Source: an uncultured Bacteroidales bacterium
GTDB lineage: Bacteria; Bacteroidota; Bacteroidia; Bacteroidales; Paludibacteraceae
Direction of reading: 5' to 3'
Assembly: GCA_902784585.1 (NCBI GenBank)
Contig: CACZVM010000006.1
Span: forward strand, 1-64,000
Length of the DNA stretch: 64,000 bases
Part shown: positions 25,363 to 34,023 of the stretch, one piece after another
Layout: each line of letters starts with the position of its first letter
Numbering within the stretch: the stretch's first letter is position 1
Made by a program: the position numbers and the translations under genes
The notes under the pieces: generated by a model
What the model was told of the DNA's origin: nothing
Database searches by the model: none
What the model saw: the letters and a program-made list of their open reading frames with translations, nothing else

Positions 25363-26151
25363 ATGATATATTTTTTGAGTGACGCCCATCTGGGTAGTTG
25401 GGCCATGGAGCGCGGTTATGCGCAGCAGAAGAAATTGATCGACATGCTGGAGATGATGAGCAAGGATGCCGTCTCCATCTATATGTTGGGTGATATGTTT
25501 GATTTCTGGATGGAATATTTCATCCACGACAAGCAGAAACACCAATATTCGCCGTTTTTCAAAGAGATCAGGAAACTGGTTAAGCAGGGAATCCACGTAC
25601 ATATGTTTGTCGGCAATCACGACATGTGGACCTTCGGCGGCATAGAGAAACTATGCGGTGCGGAAGTACACTATGAGCCCTGCACCATCATCCGTTACGG
25701 CAGGTCACTCTACCTGAGTCACGGCGACGGACTGATGCCGGAAAAATGGGAACAGCTCTACACCGTCAGGGAGAAGAAGCAGATCAGACGATTTATGAAA
25801 CTGCGCAAGATATTCCAGAGTCCGTTCCTGCAGTTCTGTTTCCGCTGCCTGCCACCGGCCTGGGGCAACAAGTTAGGCTACGGATGGGCCAAGCGCAGCC
25901 GCGAGAAGGAATTGGCCAACCCCTGTCCGTACAAAGGCGAGAACAAAGAGGAACTGGTGCTCTTCGCCAAAGAGCAGGAGAAACTGAACAACCACCGCGA
26001 TTACTACCTGTTCGGCCATCGGCATATCGAACTGGATCTGCAACTGGAGACCGGCAGTCGCGTCCTTATCCTGGGTGACTGCTTCCGCCAGTGGACCTAC
26101 GCCAAACTGGACCATCACGGCGTGCTGACGATGCACAACTATGAGAATTAA
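25363..26151 (+). CDS. lpxH: UDP-2,3-diacylglucosamine pyrophosphatase (LpxH-like)
   Basis: 262 residues, calcineurin-like phosphoesterase fold. Metal ligands lie in DAHLG (Asp7, His9), GDMFDFW, GNHDMW, SHGDG and GHRH. LpxH removes UMP from UDP-2,3-diacylglucosamine in lipid A synthesis at the membrane surface. Length and the FDFW/GNHD pattern match the Bacteroidota LpxH form. It lies downstream of the DUF59 gene without a clear promoter of its own, behind a heptamer array and a hairpin. Confidence 0.9.
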   Translation: MIYFLSDAHLGSWAMERGYAQQKKLIDMLEMMSKDAVSIYMLGDMFDFWMEYFIHDKQKHQYSPFFKEIRKLVKQGIHVHMFVGNHDMWTFGGIEKLCGAEVHYEPCTIIRYGRSLYLSHGDGLMPEKWEQLYTVREKKQIRRFMKLRKIFQSPFLQFCFRCLPPAWGNKLGYGWAKRSREKELANPCPYKGENKEELVLFAKEQEKLNNHRDYYLFGHRHIELDLQLETGSRVLILGDCFRQWTYAKLDHHGVLTMHNYEN

Positions 26152-26275
26152 GAATTCAAAATTCAAAATTCATAATTAAGAATTCAAAATTCTTATCCCC
26201 AAAGGGGAACGATTATTTCAAAATTCAAAATTAAGAATTCAAAATTAAGAATTCAAAGTTCAAAATTCAAAGTTA
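26152..26275. repeat. Long heptamer array (CAAAATT/TTAAGAA) with internal CCCC/GGGG hairpin
   Basis: About 120 bases of CAAAATT, CATAATT, TAAGAATT and CAAAGTT units between lpxH and mazG. At 26195-26206 the array is broken by TCCCC-aaa-GGGGA, a reduced relative of the dispersed hairpin element. Confidence 0.88.
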
Positions 26276-27135
26276 TGCATACAAGGGAAGAACAGCTGAA
26301 GGCGTTCGGGCGGCTGCTGGACATCATGGATGACCTGAGGGAAAAATGTCCATGGGACAGAAAGCAGACTTTCGACAGTCTGCGCCAGAACACCATCGAG
26401 GAGACATATGAGTTGGCGACAGCCATCAGCAGGCAGGACATGAACGAGATATGCAAAGAACTCGGAGATGTGCTGCTGCACGTGGTTTTCTACGCGAAGA
26501 TGGGAAGCGAAACGAAAGAGTTTGACATAGCCGATGTATGCAACCGAATATGCGACAAGTTGATTTTCCGTCATCCGCACGTGTACGGGACACAGACCGC
26601 TTCGCTGACAGAAGACAGACCGGCTTCGCCTGACAGAGTACAGACAGCTGATGATGTCAGCCATCTATGGGAGCAGGTGAAGCTGAAGGAAAAGGGCGGC
26701 AACAAGACCGTGCTGGGCGGCATTCCCGACAGTCTGCCAAGCCTCGTCAAGGCCTATCGGATACAGGACAAAGTGGCCAATGTAGGCTTCGACTGGGAGA
26801 AGAGAGAGGATGTATGGGAGAAAGTGAAGGAAGAGATCAGGGAGTTCGAGGAAGAACTCCGAAAGAATGATGAAATGAGCGCTTCGCTCAATGGTGACGC
26901 TTCTCTTAATGATGGAATCACAGCGGAGTTTGGAGATTTGCTGTTCGCGCTGATCAATGCCGCGCGCCTATATAAAATCAAGCCGGACAATGCGCTGGAA
27001 CAGACGAATCTGAAGTTCATTCGGCGTTTTAATTACTTAGAAGCGGAGGCTAAAAAGCAGGGTAAGGAACTGAAAGAGATGACGCTGGAGGAGATGGACG
27101 CACTATGGAACGAGGCGAAGAGAGGGGAAAATTAA
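26275..27135 (+). CDS. mazG: Nucleoside triphosphate pyrophosphohydrolase MazG
   Basis: 286 residues, two MazG domains. It cleaves (d)NTPs to NMP and pyrophosphate for pool cleaning. Motifs are CPWDRKQTFDSLRQNTIEETYE, ELGDVLLHVVFYAK and, in the second domain, EFGDLLFALINAARL. It is longer than the usual 260-270 because of two low-complexity inserts: TEDRPASPDRVQT (from repeated GACAGA) in the linker and NDEMSASLNGDASLNDG just before the second metal-binding helix. Reading frame is kept through both. Confidence 0.93.
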   Translation: MHTREEQLKAFGRLLDIMDDLREKCPWDRKQTFDSLRQNTIEETYELATAISRQDMNEICKELGDVLLHVVFYAKMGSETKEFDIADVCNRICDKLIFRHPHVYGTQTASLTEDRPASPDRVQTADDVSHLWEQVKLKEKGGNKTVLGGIPDSLPSLVKAYRIQDKVANVGFDWEKREDVWEKVKEEIREFEEELRKNDEMSASLNGDASLNDGITAEFGDLLFALINAARLYKIKPDNALEQTNLKFIRRFNYLEAEAKKQGKELKEMTLEEMDALWNEAKRGEN

Positions 27136-27172
27136 AAATTCAAAATTCAAAATTCAAAATTCAAAATTAAAC
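27133..27172. repeat. Heptamer array (CAAAATT type)
   Basis: Four to five CAAAATT units directly after the mazG stop, before the tRNA-Leu terminator. Confidence 0.88.
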
Positions 27173-27193
27173 GAGCCCGAATGGACTCGTTTG
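27172..27193 (-). terminator. Terminator of tRNA-Leu
   Basis: Stem AAACGAG/CTCGTTT with a 9-10 base loop; on the minus strand it directly follows the tRNA and is followed by a T-rich stretch from the heptamer array. Confidence 0.75.
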
Positions 27194-27275
27194 TGCGGCA
27201 TAAAAGACTCGAACTTTCACTCCTCTCGGAACCAGATCCTAAGTCTGGCGCGTCTACCAATTCCGCCAATGCCGC
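27194..27275 (-). tRNA. tRNA-Leu (TAG)
   Basis: Acceptor GCGGCAT/ATGCCGC, D-loop AATTGGTAGAC, anticodon stem CCAGA/TCTGG with loop CTTAGGA (anticodon TAG), long variable arm, T-loop TTCGAGT, discriminator A. CCA is not encoded. Confidence 0.95.
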
Positions 27276-27276
27276 T

Positions 27277-27365
27277 CGTCGCAACTCGCTTGCGACGAAG
27301 AAATGCGCTCCACGCATTTAGGTCGCCGCGGTTGCTCCTCTCCCCAAAAATTAAAATTTTCGGGG
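27277..27365 (-). other. Hairpin-rich leader of tRNA-Leu
   Basis: Three strong hairpins lie between promoter and tRNA: CGTCGCAA-ctcgc-TTGCGACG (27277-27297), AAATGCG-ctcca-CGCATTT (27301-27319), and CCCC-A-AAAATT/AATTTT-C-GGGG (about 27342-27365). They start 1 base from the tRNA 5' end, so they may guide 5' processing. Confidence 0.7.
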
Positions 27366-27386
27366 GCCCCATTTTGGAAAAGCCGC

Positions 27387-27419
27387 GCAAAGGTACTGCT
27401 TTTTTTTGAATTATGCAAG
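27387..27419 (-). promoter_or_regulatory. Promoter of tRNA-Leu
   Basis: Minus strand: CTTGC at 27415-27419, 19 bases with an A-run and GCAG, TACCTTTGC at 27387-27395. It overlaps the first codons of the divergent M16 peptidase gene (27413). Confidence 0.82.
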
Positions 27420-28807
27420 AAAATTCGCAAACTTTTTATCATAAACTGCCAAATGGCATCCAAATTGTACACCGCAGGACACCCAGTCCGGTGGCATATG
27501 TGGGTGTGATGGTAGGTGCAGGTACGAGGGATGAAGCGGCGGAAGAGAACGGCATGGCGCATTATATCGAGCACTGCGTATTCAAGGGCACAGCGCATCG
27601 CACGGCACGGCAGTTGATTCGTTCGATAGAGGGCATCGGCGGTGAGATCAACGCGTACACCACCAAGGAAGAGACCACCTTCTATGCCGCCATCACGACC
27701 GAGCATGTGCGGCTGACGATGCATCTGCTGGCCGAGCTGGTCAGCGAACCGGCATTCCGCAAGGAAGAGACCGACAAGGAACGGATGGTGATACTCGACG
27801 AGATTGACAGCTATAACGACCAGCCGAGTGAGTTGATCTACGACGATTTTGAGGGGCTCGTCTTCGCGCACACGCCTCTCGCGCAGCCGATATTAGGTAC
27901 GCGCAAGACACTACGGCATATCAGTAGCAAGCCCGAATACGCGCGGCGATGGATGGAGATGCACTACCGGCCGGAGCGGATGGTGGTGTTCTGTCAGGGC
28001 GACGTAGCGCCCGAGGTATTCTTCCGAATAGCAGAAAAAGAGTTCGGTGGTACCCATTGGACGGGTAGCAATCTCGATAATGTCTCGTTTCAATCAGGTA
28101 ATAGCCAGGTAATAGTCAGGGAATGCTCTCGAGATGCCCTCGAAAGCACCTCGCTAAAGTCCTGTAAATGTTTCGATAATGTCTCGATAAAGTTTCGTGA
28201 GTGTTTCGATAATGTCTCGATAAAGTCTCGTGAGTGTCTCGATAATGTCTCGTTCACACCGAAGGAGGCACATTACCGCCGTCATACGCACCAGGTGCAT
28301 GCGATGTTGGGCGGAAAAGCGTATGCGTTAGGGCATGAGAAACAATTGGCGACGTACCTGCTTAACAATTTGTTGGGCGGCGGCAGTCTGAACAGCCGAT
28401 TGAACCTGAGTTTACGAGAGGCAAAGGGACTGGTTTACACCGTGGAATCGACCTATACGCCGCTGAGCGACACGGGTTACTGGTGCGTCTATTGGGCCTG
28501 CGAGCCGGAACATTACGAGGAGAGTCTGAGGCTGGTGAAGGCAGAACTGGAGCGGCTTTGTACGCAGCCGCTGAGCGAGGCGGCGTTACGCAATGCCATG
28601 CGTCAGTTGCGCGGGCAGATGGCTATCTCGGCCCAGAACCAAGAGAACACGGCACTAAGTATGGCGAAATCGATGCTCTATTTCGGCCATGCGCCGAGTT
28701 GGGAGGAGACGTACAGGAGGATTGAGCAGACGACGACGGAAGCGTTGCTGGAAATCAGCCGAGAAACGCTGAGTCCGGAAAATGTATACACATTGACCTA
28801 CGAATAA
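27413..28807 (+). CDS. M16 family zinc peptidase with in-frame repeat insertion
   Basis: 464 residues. The zinc motif HYIEH (HxxEH) sits in AEENGMAHYIEHCVFKG with the distal Glu in ETDKERMVILDEI. The C-terminal M16 domain is recognisable from LLNNLLGGGSLNSRLNLSLREAKGLVYTVES. Such proteins process or degrade peptides, in the periplasm or cytoplasm; no clear signal peptide is seen, so it is probably cytoplasmic. Between the two domains (about residues 220-285) is a stretch without family likeness, including CFDNVSIKFRE CFDNVSIKSRE CLDNVSF, coded by a 33-bp tandem repeat. I found no canonical promoter upstream. Confidence 0.9.
   Translation: MQENSQTFYHKLPNGIQIVHRRTPSPVAYVGVMVGAGTRDEAAEENGMAHYIEHCVFKGTAHRTARQLIRSIEGIGGEINAYTTKEETTFYAAITTEHVRLTMHLLAELVSEPAFRKEETDKERMVILDEIDSYNDQPSELIYDDFEGLVFAHTPLAQPILGTRKTLRHISSKPEYARRWMEMHYRPERMVVFCQGDVAPEVFFRIAEKEFGGTHWTGSNLDNVSFQSGNSQVIVRECSRDALESTSLKSCKCFDNVSIKFRECFDNVSIKSRECLDNVSFTPKEAHYRRHTHQVHAMLGGKAYALGHEKQLATYLLNNLLGGGSLNSRLNLSLREAKGLVYTVESTYTPLSDTGYWCVYWACEPEHYEESLRLVKAELERLCTQPLSEAALRNAMRQLRGQMAISAQNQENTALSMAKSMLYFGHAPSWEETYRRIEQTTTEALLEISRETLSPENVYTLTYE
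28170..28252 (+). repeat. 33-bp tandem repeat (2.5 copies) inside the M16 gene
   Basis: Units 28170-28202, 28203-28235 and a partial 28236-28252, differing at few bases; core GATAATGTCTCGATAAAGT. A further partial copy lies at 28072-28087. The 33-bp unit equals 11 codons, so copy changes keep the frame. A 17-base core is shared with trmN6 (62396-62412). Confidence 0.9.
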
Positions 28808-28838
28808 GCCAAAAATCTTTCATTTTGTCACAATTTGG

Positions 28839-28866
28839 GCCAAAGAGTTAACTTTTTGGCTCTTTT
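28839..28866 (+). terminator. Terminator after the M16 peptidase gene
   Basis: A nearly perfect 22-base palindrome (GCCAAAGAGTT/AACTTTTTGGC) followed by TCTTTTTA. Confidence 0.75.
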
Positions 28867-28898
28867 TATACATTTTTTTGCTAATTTTTCATAAAATA

Positions 28899-28931
28899 TT
28901 TGCTTATATAAAAAAAAAGTTGTAATTTTGC
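28899..28931 (+). promoter_or_regulatory. Promoter of the susC/susD locus
   Basis: TTTGC at 28899-28903, 19 bases, TAATTTTGC at 28923-28931; leader about 55 bases. Confidence 0.85.
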
Positions 28932-28990
28932 GCGATTTTTCGTTTTTATACGCAAACTATAACAAACAAAAATAACAATAACAAACAATT

Positions 28991-31900
28991 ATGAAGAAGA
29001 TTTTTACACTATTGTTTCTTGCGTGTCTGAGCGTCGCAATGTACGCTGAGAAGCAGGTAAACGGTGTAGTGGTCGATGCCAATGGTGACCCGGTGATCGG
29101 TGCCAGCATTCAGGCAAAAGGCTCTACACAGGGTACAATCTCGGATTACGATGGTAAGTTTGAGATGGACGTACCGGAGTCGGTGAAGACCCTGGTCGTT
29201 AGTTTCGTCGGTATGGCTACTCAGGAAGTGGCAGCCGGCAAGAACCTCCGCATCGTTATGAAAGAGAACAGCGAGGTAATCCAGGAAGTTGTCGTTACCG
29301 GTTACGGAACGGTGGCCAAGGGTGCTTACGCCGGTTCGGCTCAAGCGGTAAAGGCAGAGGACGTTGAGAAGAAGAACCCTTCGGATATTACCAAAGCCCT
29401 GGCGGGTGAGGTAGCCGGTGTACAGGTGGTAACCTCGAGTGGTCAGCCGGGTACAGTAGCCGATATCCGTATCCGTGGTATCGGTTCGATCTCGGCCAGC
29501 ACGGCCCCTCTCTACGTAGTAGACGGTATTCCATTGGAGGCCGGCGCGGTCAGCTCGATCGACCCGAGCGATATCGCCAGCACCACTATCTTGAAAGACG
29601 CTACCGCAACTTCGCTCTATGGTAGCCGTGGTGCAAACGGTGTGATCCTGATCACCACTAAGAAAGGTAGCTCGAACGGCGATGACGGCAAGATTGAGAT
29701 TGACGTCAAGGCCGGAACCAACGTGCGCCTGCTGCCGATGTATGACGTGATTGACTCGCCTGAGGACTTCGCTGTACTGGCATGGCAGAGCTTGTACAAC
29801 CAATATAGATTGGCCGGAAACAAGACGGAGAAGCAGTCGATTGACTACGCCAACAAGAACCTATTTGGTGCAGGCGGTATTCCCGAGATCTATAACCTGT
29901 GGGACAAGCCGGGCAACAAGCTCATCAACCACTATGATGCTGCCGGCAATGTAAAGCCGACTTTCGACTATGCCAATGCAAGTCGTCTGCCCATGTTTAA
30001 GAAGATGGGCAGCTGGTATAACGCCCTGTTCCACAGCGGACTGAAGTTTGAGGCTACTGCCAAGATCAGCGGCGGTAACGAGAAACTGAACTACTACACC
30101 AGCTTCGGTTACCTGAAAGATCAAGGTTACTATACGGGTTCGGACTTCCAGCGTTTCAATGTTCGTGCCAATGTCAACTACCAAGCCAAGAAATGGCTGA
30201 AAGGTGGTTTGAATATCCAATATGCATATTCTAAAATGAATGATCCGGGCCAGACGAGTGCCGCCAACAACGGTTTCAGCTTCGTGAACGAAATCCCGCC
30301 TATCTATCCGGTGTATGTATATGATCCTGCCACCGGCAAACCGAAGATTGATCCCAAAACGGGCCGTAATATGTATGACTACGGAGATAACGGCAATGAG
30401 AATATCGGTGAAGAGGGCGGTCGTCCCTACTCGTTCGGTATCAACCCTGCCGGTGCACTGGAGTGGGACAAGAACCGCACTGTTCGTCATCAGACAGTGG
30501 CTAATGCCTTCTTGGAGTTCAAACTCTATGAAGGCCTGAAGCTCACGGTGAATGCCGGTCTTCAATTTCAGAATCTCCGCAACAACCAGTTAACCAACCC
30601 GTACTACGGTGATGCAGCAGGCGTAGGACGTATCAACAATTCAACGTACAACTACTTGTACTTCATGAGCAACCAACTCTTGGAATACAACAAAACGATT
30701 GACGAGCACTCAATTCGCGTGATGGCCGGTCATGAGGTTAGTTACTCCAATGCGAACTACCAATATGGAGAACAGAAGTATATCGTACTGGATGACGTAC
30801 CCGAGCTGAGCAATGCCGTAAGCATGGACGCAATATCCGGTTCTGCCACCAAAGAAGCTCTGCAGTCTGCCATTGCTACTGCTACCTACGAATACGACAA
30901 CCGCTATTTGGTAACCGCCAACTACCGTGCTGACGGTTCGTCGAAGTTTGCTAAGGGTCACCGCTGGGGTCATTTCGGCTCGATCGGTGGCGCATGGAAC
31001 TTCACCAACGAGCACTTCATGGAAGGAACGACGGCTGCCGACTGGCTCAAGAACGGTAAACTGCGTTTGAGTTGGGGTGTGCTGGGTAACCAAGAGATTG
31101 GTAATTTACGCTATACAGACCAATACATCATTGACATCGGAAATGGCTTACAATCTACGCCATGGAGTTCTCGCGGTAACGCAGACCTGACCTGGGAGCG
31201 TACCAGCCAATTGGACCTCGGTTTGGAACTTTCGATCAGCAAATGGCTGGATGTAGAGATCGACTATTTCTACAAGAAGACCGACAACATGCTCTTCCCG
31301 CGCCACGTAGCACCTTCGCTGGGTTACGGAAGCTTCTACGTGAACGACGCTGCCATGGAGAACCAAGGTCTGGAGTTTGACCTGAAGGCTCACCTCGTGG
31401 ATATGCGTAACATCAAGCTGGATGTCCGCTTCAACGGTGGTTTCTATCGCAACAAGATGTTGCAGATGCCAATCGATGGTTATGACGAGAATGGTAATCC
31501 TGTTCGCCAGATCATGTCGGGCGGTATGGCACTTGGTCACTCTATTGCAGACTGGTATATGGTACACTATGAGGGTGTGAATGACGAAGGTCAAGCCATG
31601 TATACCGGCTACTACGATGCGAACAAGGGCGGTTGGGGTCACACCTCTGCTGACCTGATTGAGGAAGGCGATCCTGAGACCGGCAACTACATCGGTTCTG
31701 TATATGAATACAAGCAGAAGAACCCGAATGCAGACATCCGCACCGTTTCTATCCCCGATGCAGAATATACTTACGTTGGTAGCAACTACACCGGCAAAAG
31801 CTTTATGCCTGATTTGGACGGCGGTTTCGGCGTTGACTTCGAGGCTTACGGCGTAACGCTGAGCATCAGCTGCAGCTACCGCATCGGTGGTTACGGCTAC

Positions 31901-32296
31901 GACAATATGTACGCCAGCCTCATGCACAGCGAAAGAATCGGTAAACGCAACTGGCACAAAGACATGCTCAACAGCTGGACCGAGTGCAATACGAACACTA
32001 ACATTCCTCGTCTGTCCAACGGATCGGACCGGTATGCCAATGCTGCTTCTGACCGTTTCTTGACAAGCAACTCGTTCCTCAGCCTGAACAACATCAACTT
32101 GGGCTACAAGTTCCCGAAGAAATTGATCGAGAAGGCGAAGATGAACATGCTGCACATCTGGGTAGCTGCCGACAACCTGGGTATGATCACTGCCCGCAAG
32201 GGTTACAACCCGATGATGTCAATCGACGGTTCCAACGGATATAACGACTACAGCCCGCTGACCACTATCATGGCCGGTGTGAAAGTTGAATTCTAA
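28991..32296 (+). CDS. SusC/RagA-type TonB-linked outer membrane transporter
   Basis: 1101 residues. Signal peptide (about 1-19), then a carboxypeptidase-regulatory-like domain (VNGVVVDANGDPVIGASIQAKG..., about 22-95), the TonB plug (VVVTGYGTVAKGAYAGS; VADIRIRGIGSISAS; PLYVVDGIP; LKDATATSLYGSRGANGVILITTKKG) and a 22-strand barrel ending in VKVEF. It imports large oligosaccharides or peptides with the SusD lipoprotein encoded 45 bases downstream. The substrate is not evident, because no glycoside hydrolase, sensor or sigma/anti-sigma pair is adjacent. Confidence 0.96.
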   Translation: MKKIFTLLFLACLSVAMYAEKQVNGVVVDANGDPVIGASIQAKGSTQGTISDYDGKFEMDVPESVKTLVVSFVGMATQEVAAGKNLRIVMKENSEVIQEVVVTGYGTVAKGAYAGSAQAVKAEDVEKKNPSDITKALAGEVAGVQVVTSSGQPGTVADIRIRGIGSISASTAPLYVVDGIPLEAGAVSSIDPSDIASTTILKDATATSLYGSRGANGVILITTKKGSSNGDDGKIEIDVKAGTNVRLLPMYDVIDSPEDFAVLAWQSLYNQYRLAGNKTEKQSIDYANKNLFGAGGIPEIYNLWDKPGNKLINHYDAAGNVKPTFDYANASRLPMFKKMGSWYNALFHSGLKFEATAKISGGNEKLNYYTSFGYLKDQGYYTGSDFQRFNVRANVNYQAKKWLKGGLNIQYAYSKMNDPGQTSAANNGFSFVNEIPPIYPVYVYDPATGKPKIDPKTGRNMYDYGDNGNENIGEEGGRPYSFGINPAGALEWDKNRTVRHQTVANAFLEFKLYEGLKLTVNAGLQFQNLRNNQLTNPYYGDAAGVGRINNSTYNYLYFMSNQLLEYNKTIDEHSIRVMAGHEVSYSNANYQYGEQKYIVLDDVPELSNAVSMDAISGSATKEALQSAIATATYEYDNRYLVTANYRADGSSKFAKGHRWGHFGSIGGAWNFTNEHFMEGTTAADWLKNGKLRLSWGVLGNQEIGNLRYTDQYIIDIGNGLQSTPWSSRGNADLTWERTSQLDLGLELSISKWLDVEIDYFYKKTDNMLFPRHVAPSLGYGSFYVNDAAMENQGLEFDLKAHLVDMRNIKLDVRFNGGFYRNKMLQMPIDGYDENGNPVRQIMSGGMALGHSIADWYMVHYEGVNDEGQAMYTGYYDANKGGWGHTSADLIEEGDPETGNYIGSVYEYKQKNPNADIRTVSIPDAEYTYVGSNYTGKSFMPDLDGGFGVDFEAYGVTLSISCSYRIGGYGYDNMYASLMHSERIGKRNWHKDMLNSWTECNTNTNIPRLSNGSDRYANAASDRFLTSNSFLSLNNINLGYKFPKKLIEKAKMNMLHIWVAADNLGMITARKGYNPMMSIDGSNGYNDYSPLTTIMAGVKVEF

Positions 32297-32341
32297 CGGA
32301 TAACGAGTGAACGAATTAACGAATTAAAGAATGAACGTATT

Positions 32342-33958
32342 ATGAAAAAGATTCAATATTTGTTTGCAACAATCATTCTAGGCCTGGCCTTCACGTCTTG
32401 CTTGGATCAATCTCCAGAAGGAGGCATCCTGACTGAAGAACAACATCAGGGTGTGCCTAACCGTTTGGAGTATGATCTCCGCGGTATCTACACGAAGATT
32501 TATGAGTACGGCGGACACGGCACGTTCGGTCTACGTTCCATTGATATGTACGGCGACATCCAGTGCGGCGACATGGCGATGAAGCGTAATAGTTACGGCT
32601 GGTTTGAAGACTATGAGCGTGGTTATTTCTATGCTTATGCCCGCAGTTATATATGGTCATACAACTATGAGATTATCCACTTGACCAACCTTTCTGAGCG
32701 CTCGATTGAGAACGAAGTGGACTCTATTATGAAAATAATGGCAGACGAAAGTACGCCAGACGAAGTCTACGCGCTAACCGGCTACTGCTACGGTCAGATT
32801 CTGGCCTTGCGCGGTTGGGCATATGCTAACCTGCTGAATGTATATTGCGACGCCCGCGATGCTAATTCTACCGACCTAGACCAGGTAAATGCAATGCCAA
32901 TCTATACCGGCAAGGATCTGAAGACCGAAGACGGTCGCGACACTTTGGGCGCACCGCTCTCGACAGTAGCCGAGGTATATTCTCGCGTTTATGAGGATCT
33001 CTCCGAAGCCATCGACCTGCTGGAGTACTACGGCAAATACAATGCGCGTGAGTCGAAGCTGAACATCGATGCCGATGTGGCTCGTTTGATCTTGGCGTAT
33101 GCGATGCTGAACCATGGCGACAAGAACGAGATCATTGCCGACGGTAAGAACTGCTACACGATCGCTCAAGAGTTAGCAGAAACTGTTATTCCCAAATATC
33201 CGATTCTAAAGTTTGAGGATCTGACCTCCACCGGTTTTGCAAATATTCAGGCTACCAACTGGCTGTGGGGTGAGGAAGTGACCGTAGAGAACTCCACCGC
33301 ATTGGGTTCGTTCTTCGGCCAGGTGGACATTCACTCCTACAGTTATGCAGCAGCAGGCGATACCAAAGGTATTGACAGCAAACTCTACGATGAGATTGTT
33401 GCTACCGGTTGGGATGCCCGCAAGAACTGGTTCCGTTCCGGCACTGAGAAATTCCCCTATTGTCCGGACGGCAAGTTCTACAGCCCAAAGTACAAAAATG
33501 TGACTGATCTGACGAAGGTAGACCGCGAATGGCTATGTGACCAAGTGTTCATGCGCGTGGAGGTAGCCTACCTGATTGCTGCCGAAGCCGCTTGGAACAA
33601 CGGAAATGACGCCGTTCCTTACATAGAGGCTCTTTGCAACGAACGCGTTGACAAGAACGATTCTACCGCCTATGCCAATTACCAGACTTGGCTTGGCAAC
33701 TTGAATAGTTCGGATGCAGTGAAAGACGCTTTGGTTTATAACTGGCGTGTGGAGATGTGGGGCGAAGGCTACGGTCTGCAGACCCTCCGCCGCTTAGCGA
33801 AGAAAGTTACGCTGGGCAAAAACCACTTGAGCCGTGCTGACGCTGAGATTAATACCGAAGATGCATCTACTGCTCAACAGTTCATGTGCGAGATCCCTGC
33901 ATCTGAGATTCGCTACAACCCGACGCTGAGCTCGATGTACAACTTGCAACACCAATAA
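32342..33958 (+). CDS. SusD/RagB family nutrient-binding lipoprotein
   Basis: 538 residues, lipobox ending at Cys20 (LAFTSC). SusD-type alpha-helical fold: TPDEVYALTGYCYGQILALRGWAYANLLNVYC is the TPR-like RagB/SusD core, and the C-terminal AYLIAAEAAWNNG...VYNWRVEMWGEGYGLQTLRR is the family end. It forms the lid of the upstream SusC transporter at the cell surface. Confidence 0.95.
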   Translation: MKKIQYLFATIILGLAFTSCLDQSPEGGILTEEQHQGVPNRLEYDLRGIYTKIYEYGGHGTFGLRSIDMYGDIQCGDMAMKRNSYGWFEDYERGYFYAYARSYIWSYNYEIIHLTNLSERSIENEVDSIMKIMADESTPDEVYALTGYCYGQILALRGWAYANLLNVYCDARDANSTDLDQVNAMPIYTGKDLKTEDGRDTLGAPLSTVAEVYSRVYEDLSEAIDLLEYYGKYNARESKLNIDADVARLILAYAMLNHGDKNEIIADGKNCYTIAQELAETVIPKYPILKFEDLTSTGFANIQATNWLWGEEVTVENSTALGSFFGQVDIHSYSYAAAGDTKGIDSKLYDEIVATGWDARKNWFRSGTEKFPYCPDGKFYSPKYKNVTDLTKVDREWLCDQVFMRVEVAYLIAAEAAWNNGNDAVPYIEALCNERVDKNDSTAYANYQTWLGNLNSSDAVKDALVYNWRVEMWGEGYGLQTLRRLAKKVTLGKNHLSRADAEINTEDASTAQQFMCEIPASEIRYNPTLSSMYNLQHQ

Positions 33959-34023
33959 AAAAATAAGAGACGTAAAGTCTGTTTATATAAACATTAATTA
34001 TCACATCAAAACTAACAATTGTT

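Noticed and set aside
27300-27412. A promoter for the M16 peptidase in front of its gene
   Set aside because: The only consensus match there is on the minus strand and serves tRNA-Leu.
28170-28252. Possible CRISPR-like repeat array
   Set aside because: Units are contiguous without spacers, in frame, and lie inside an M16 peptidase gene.
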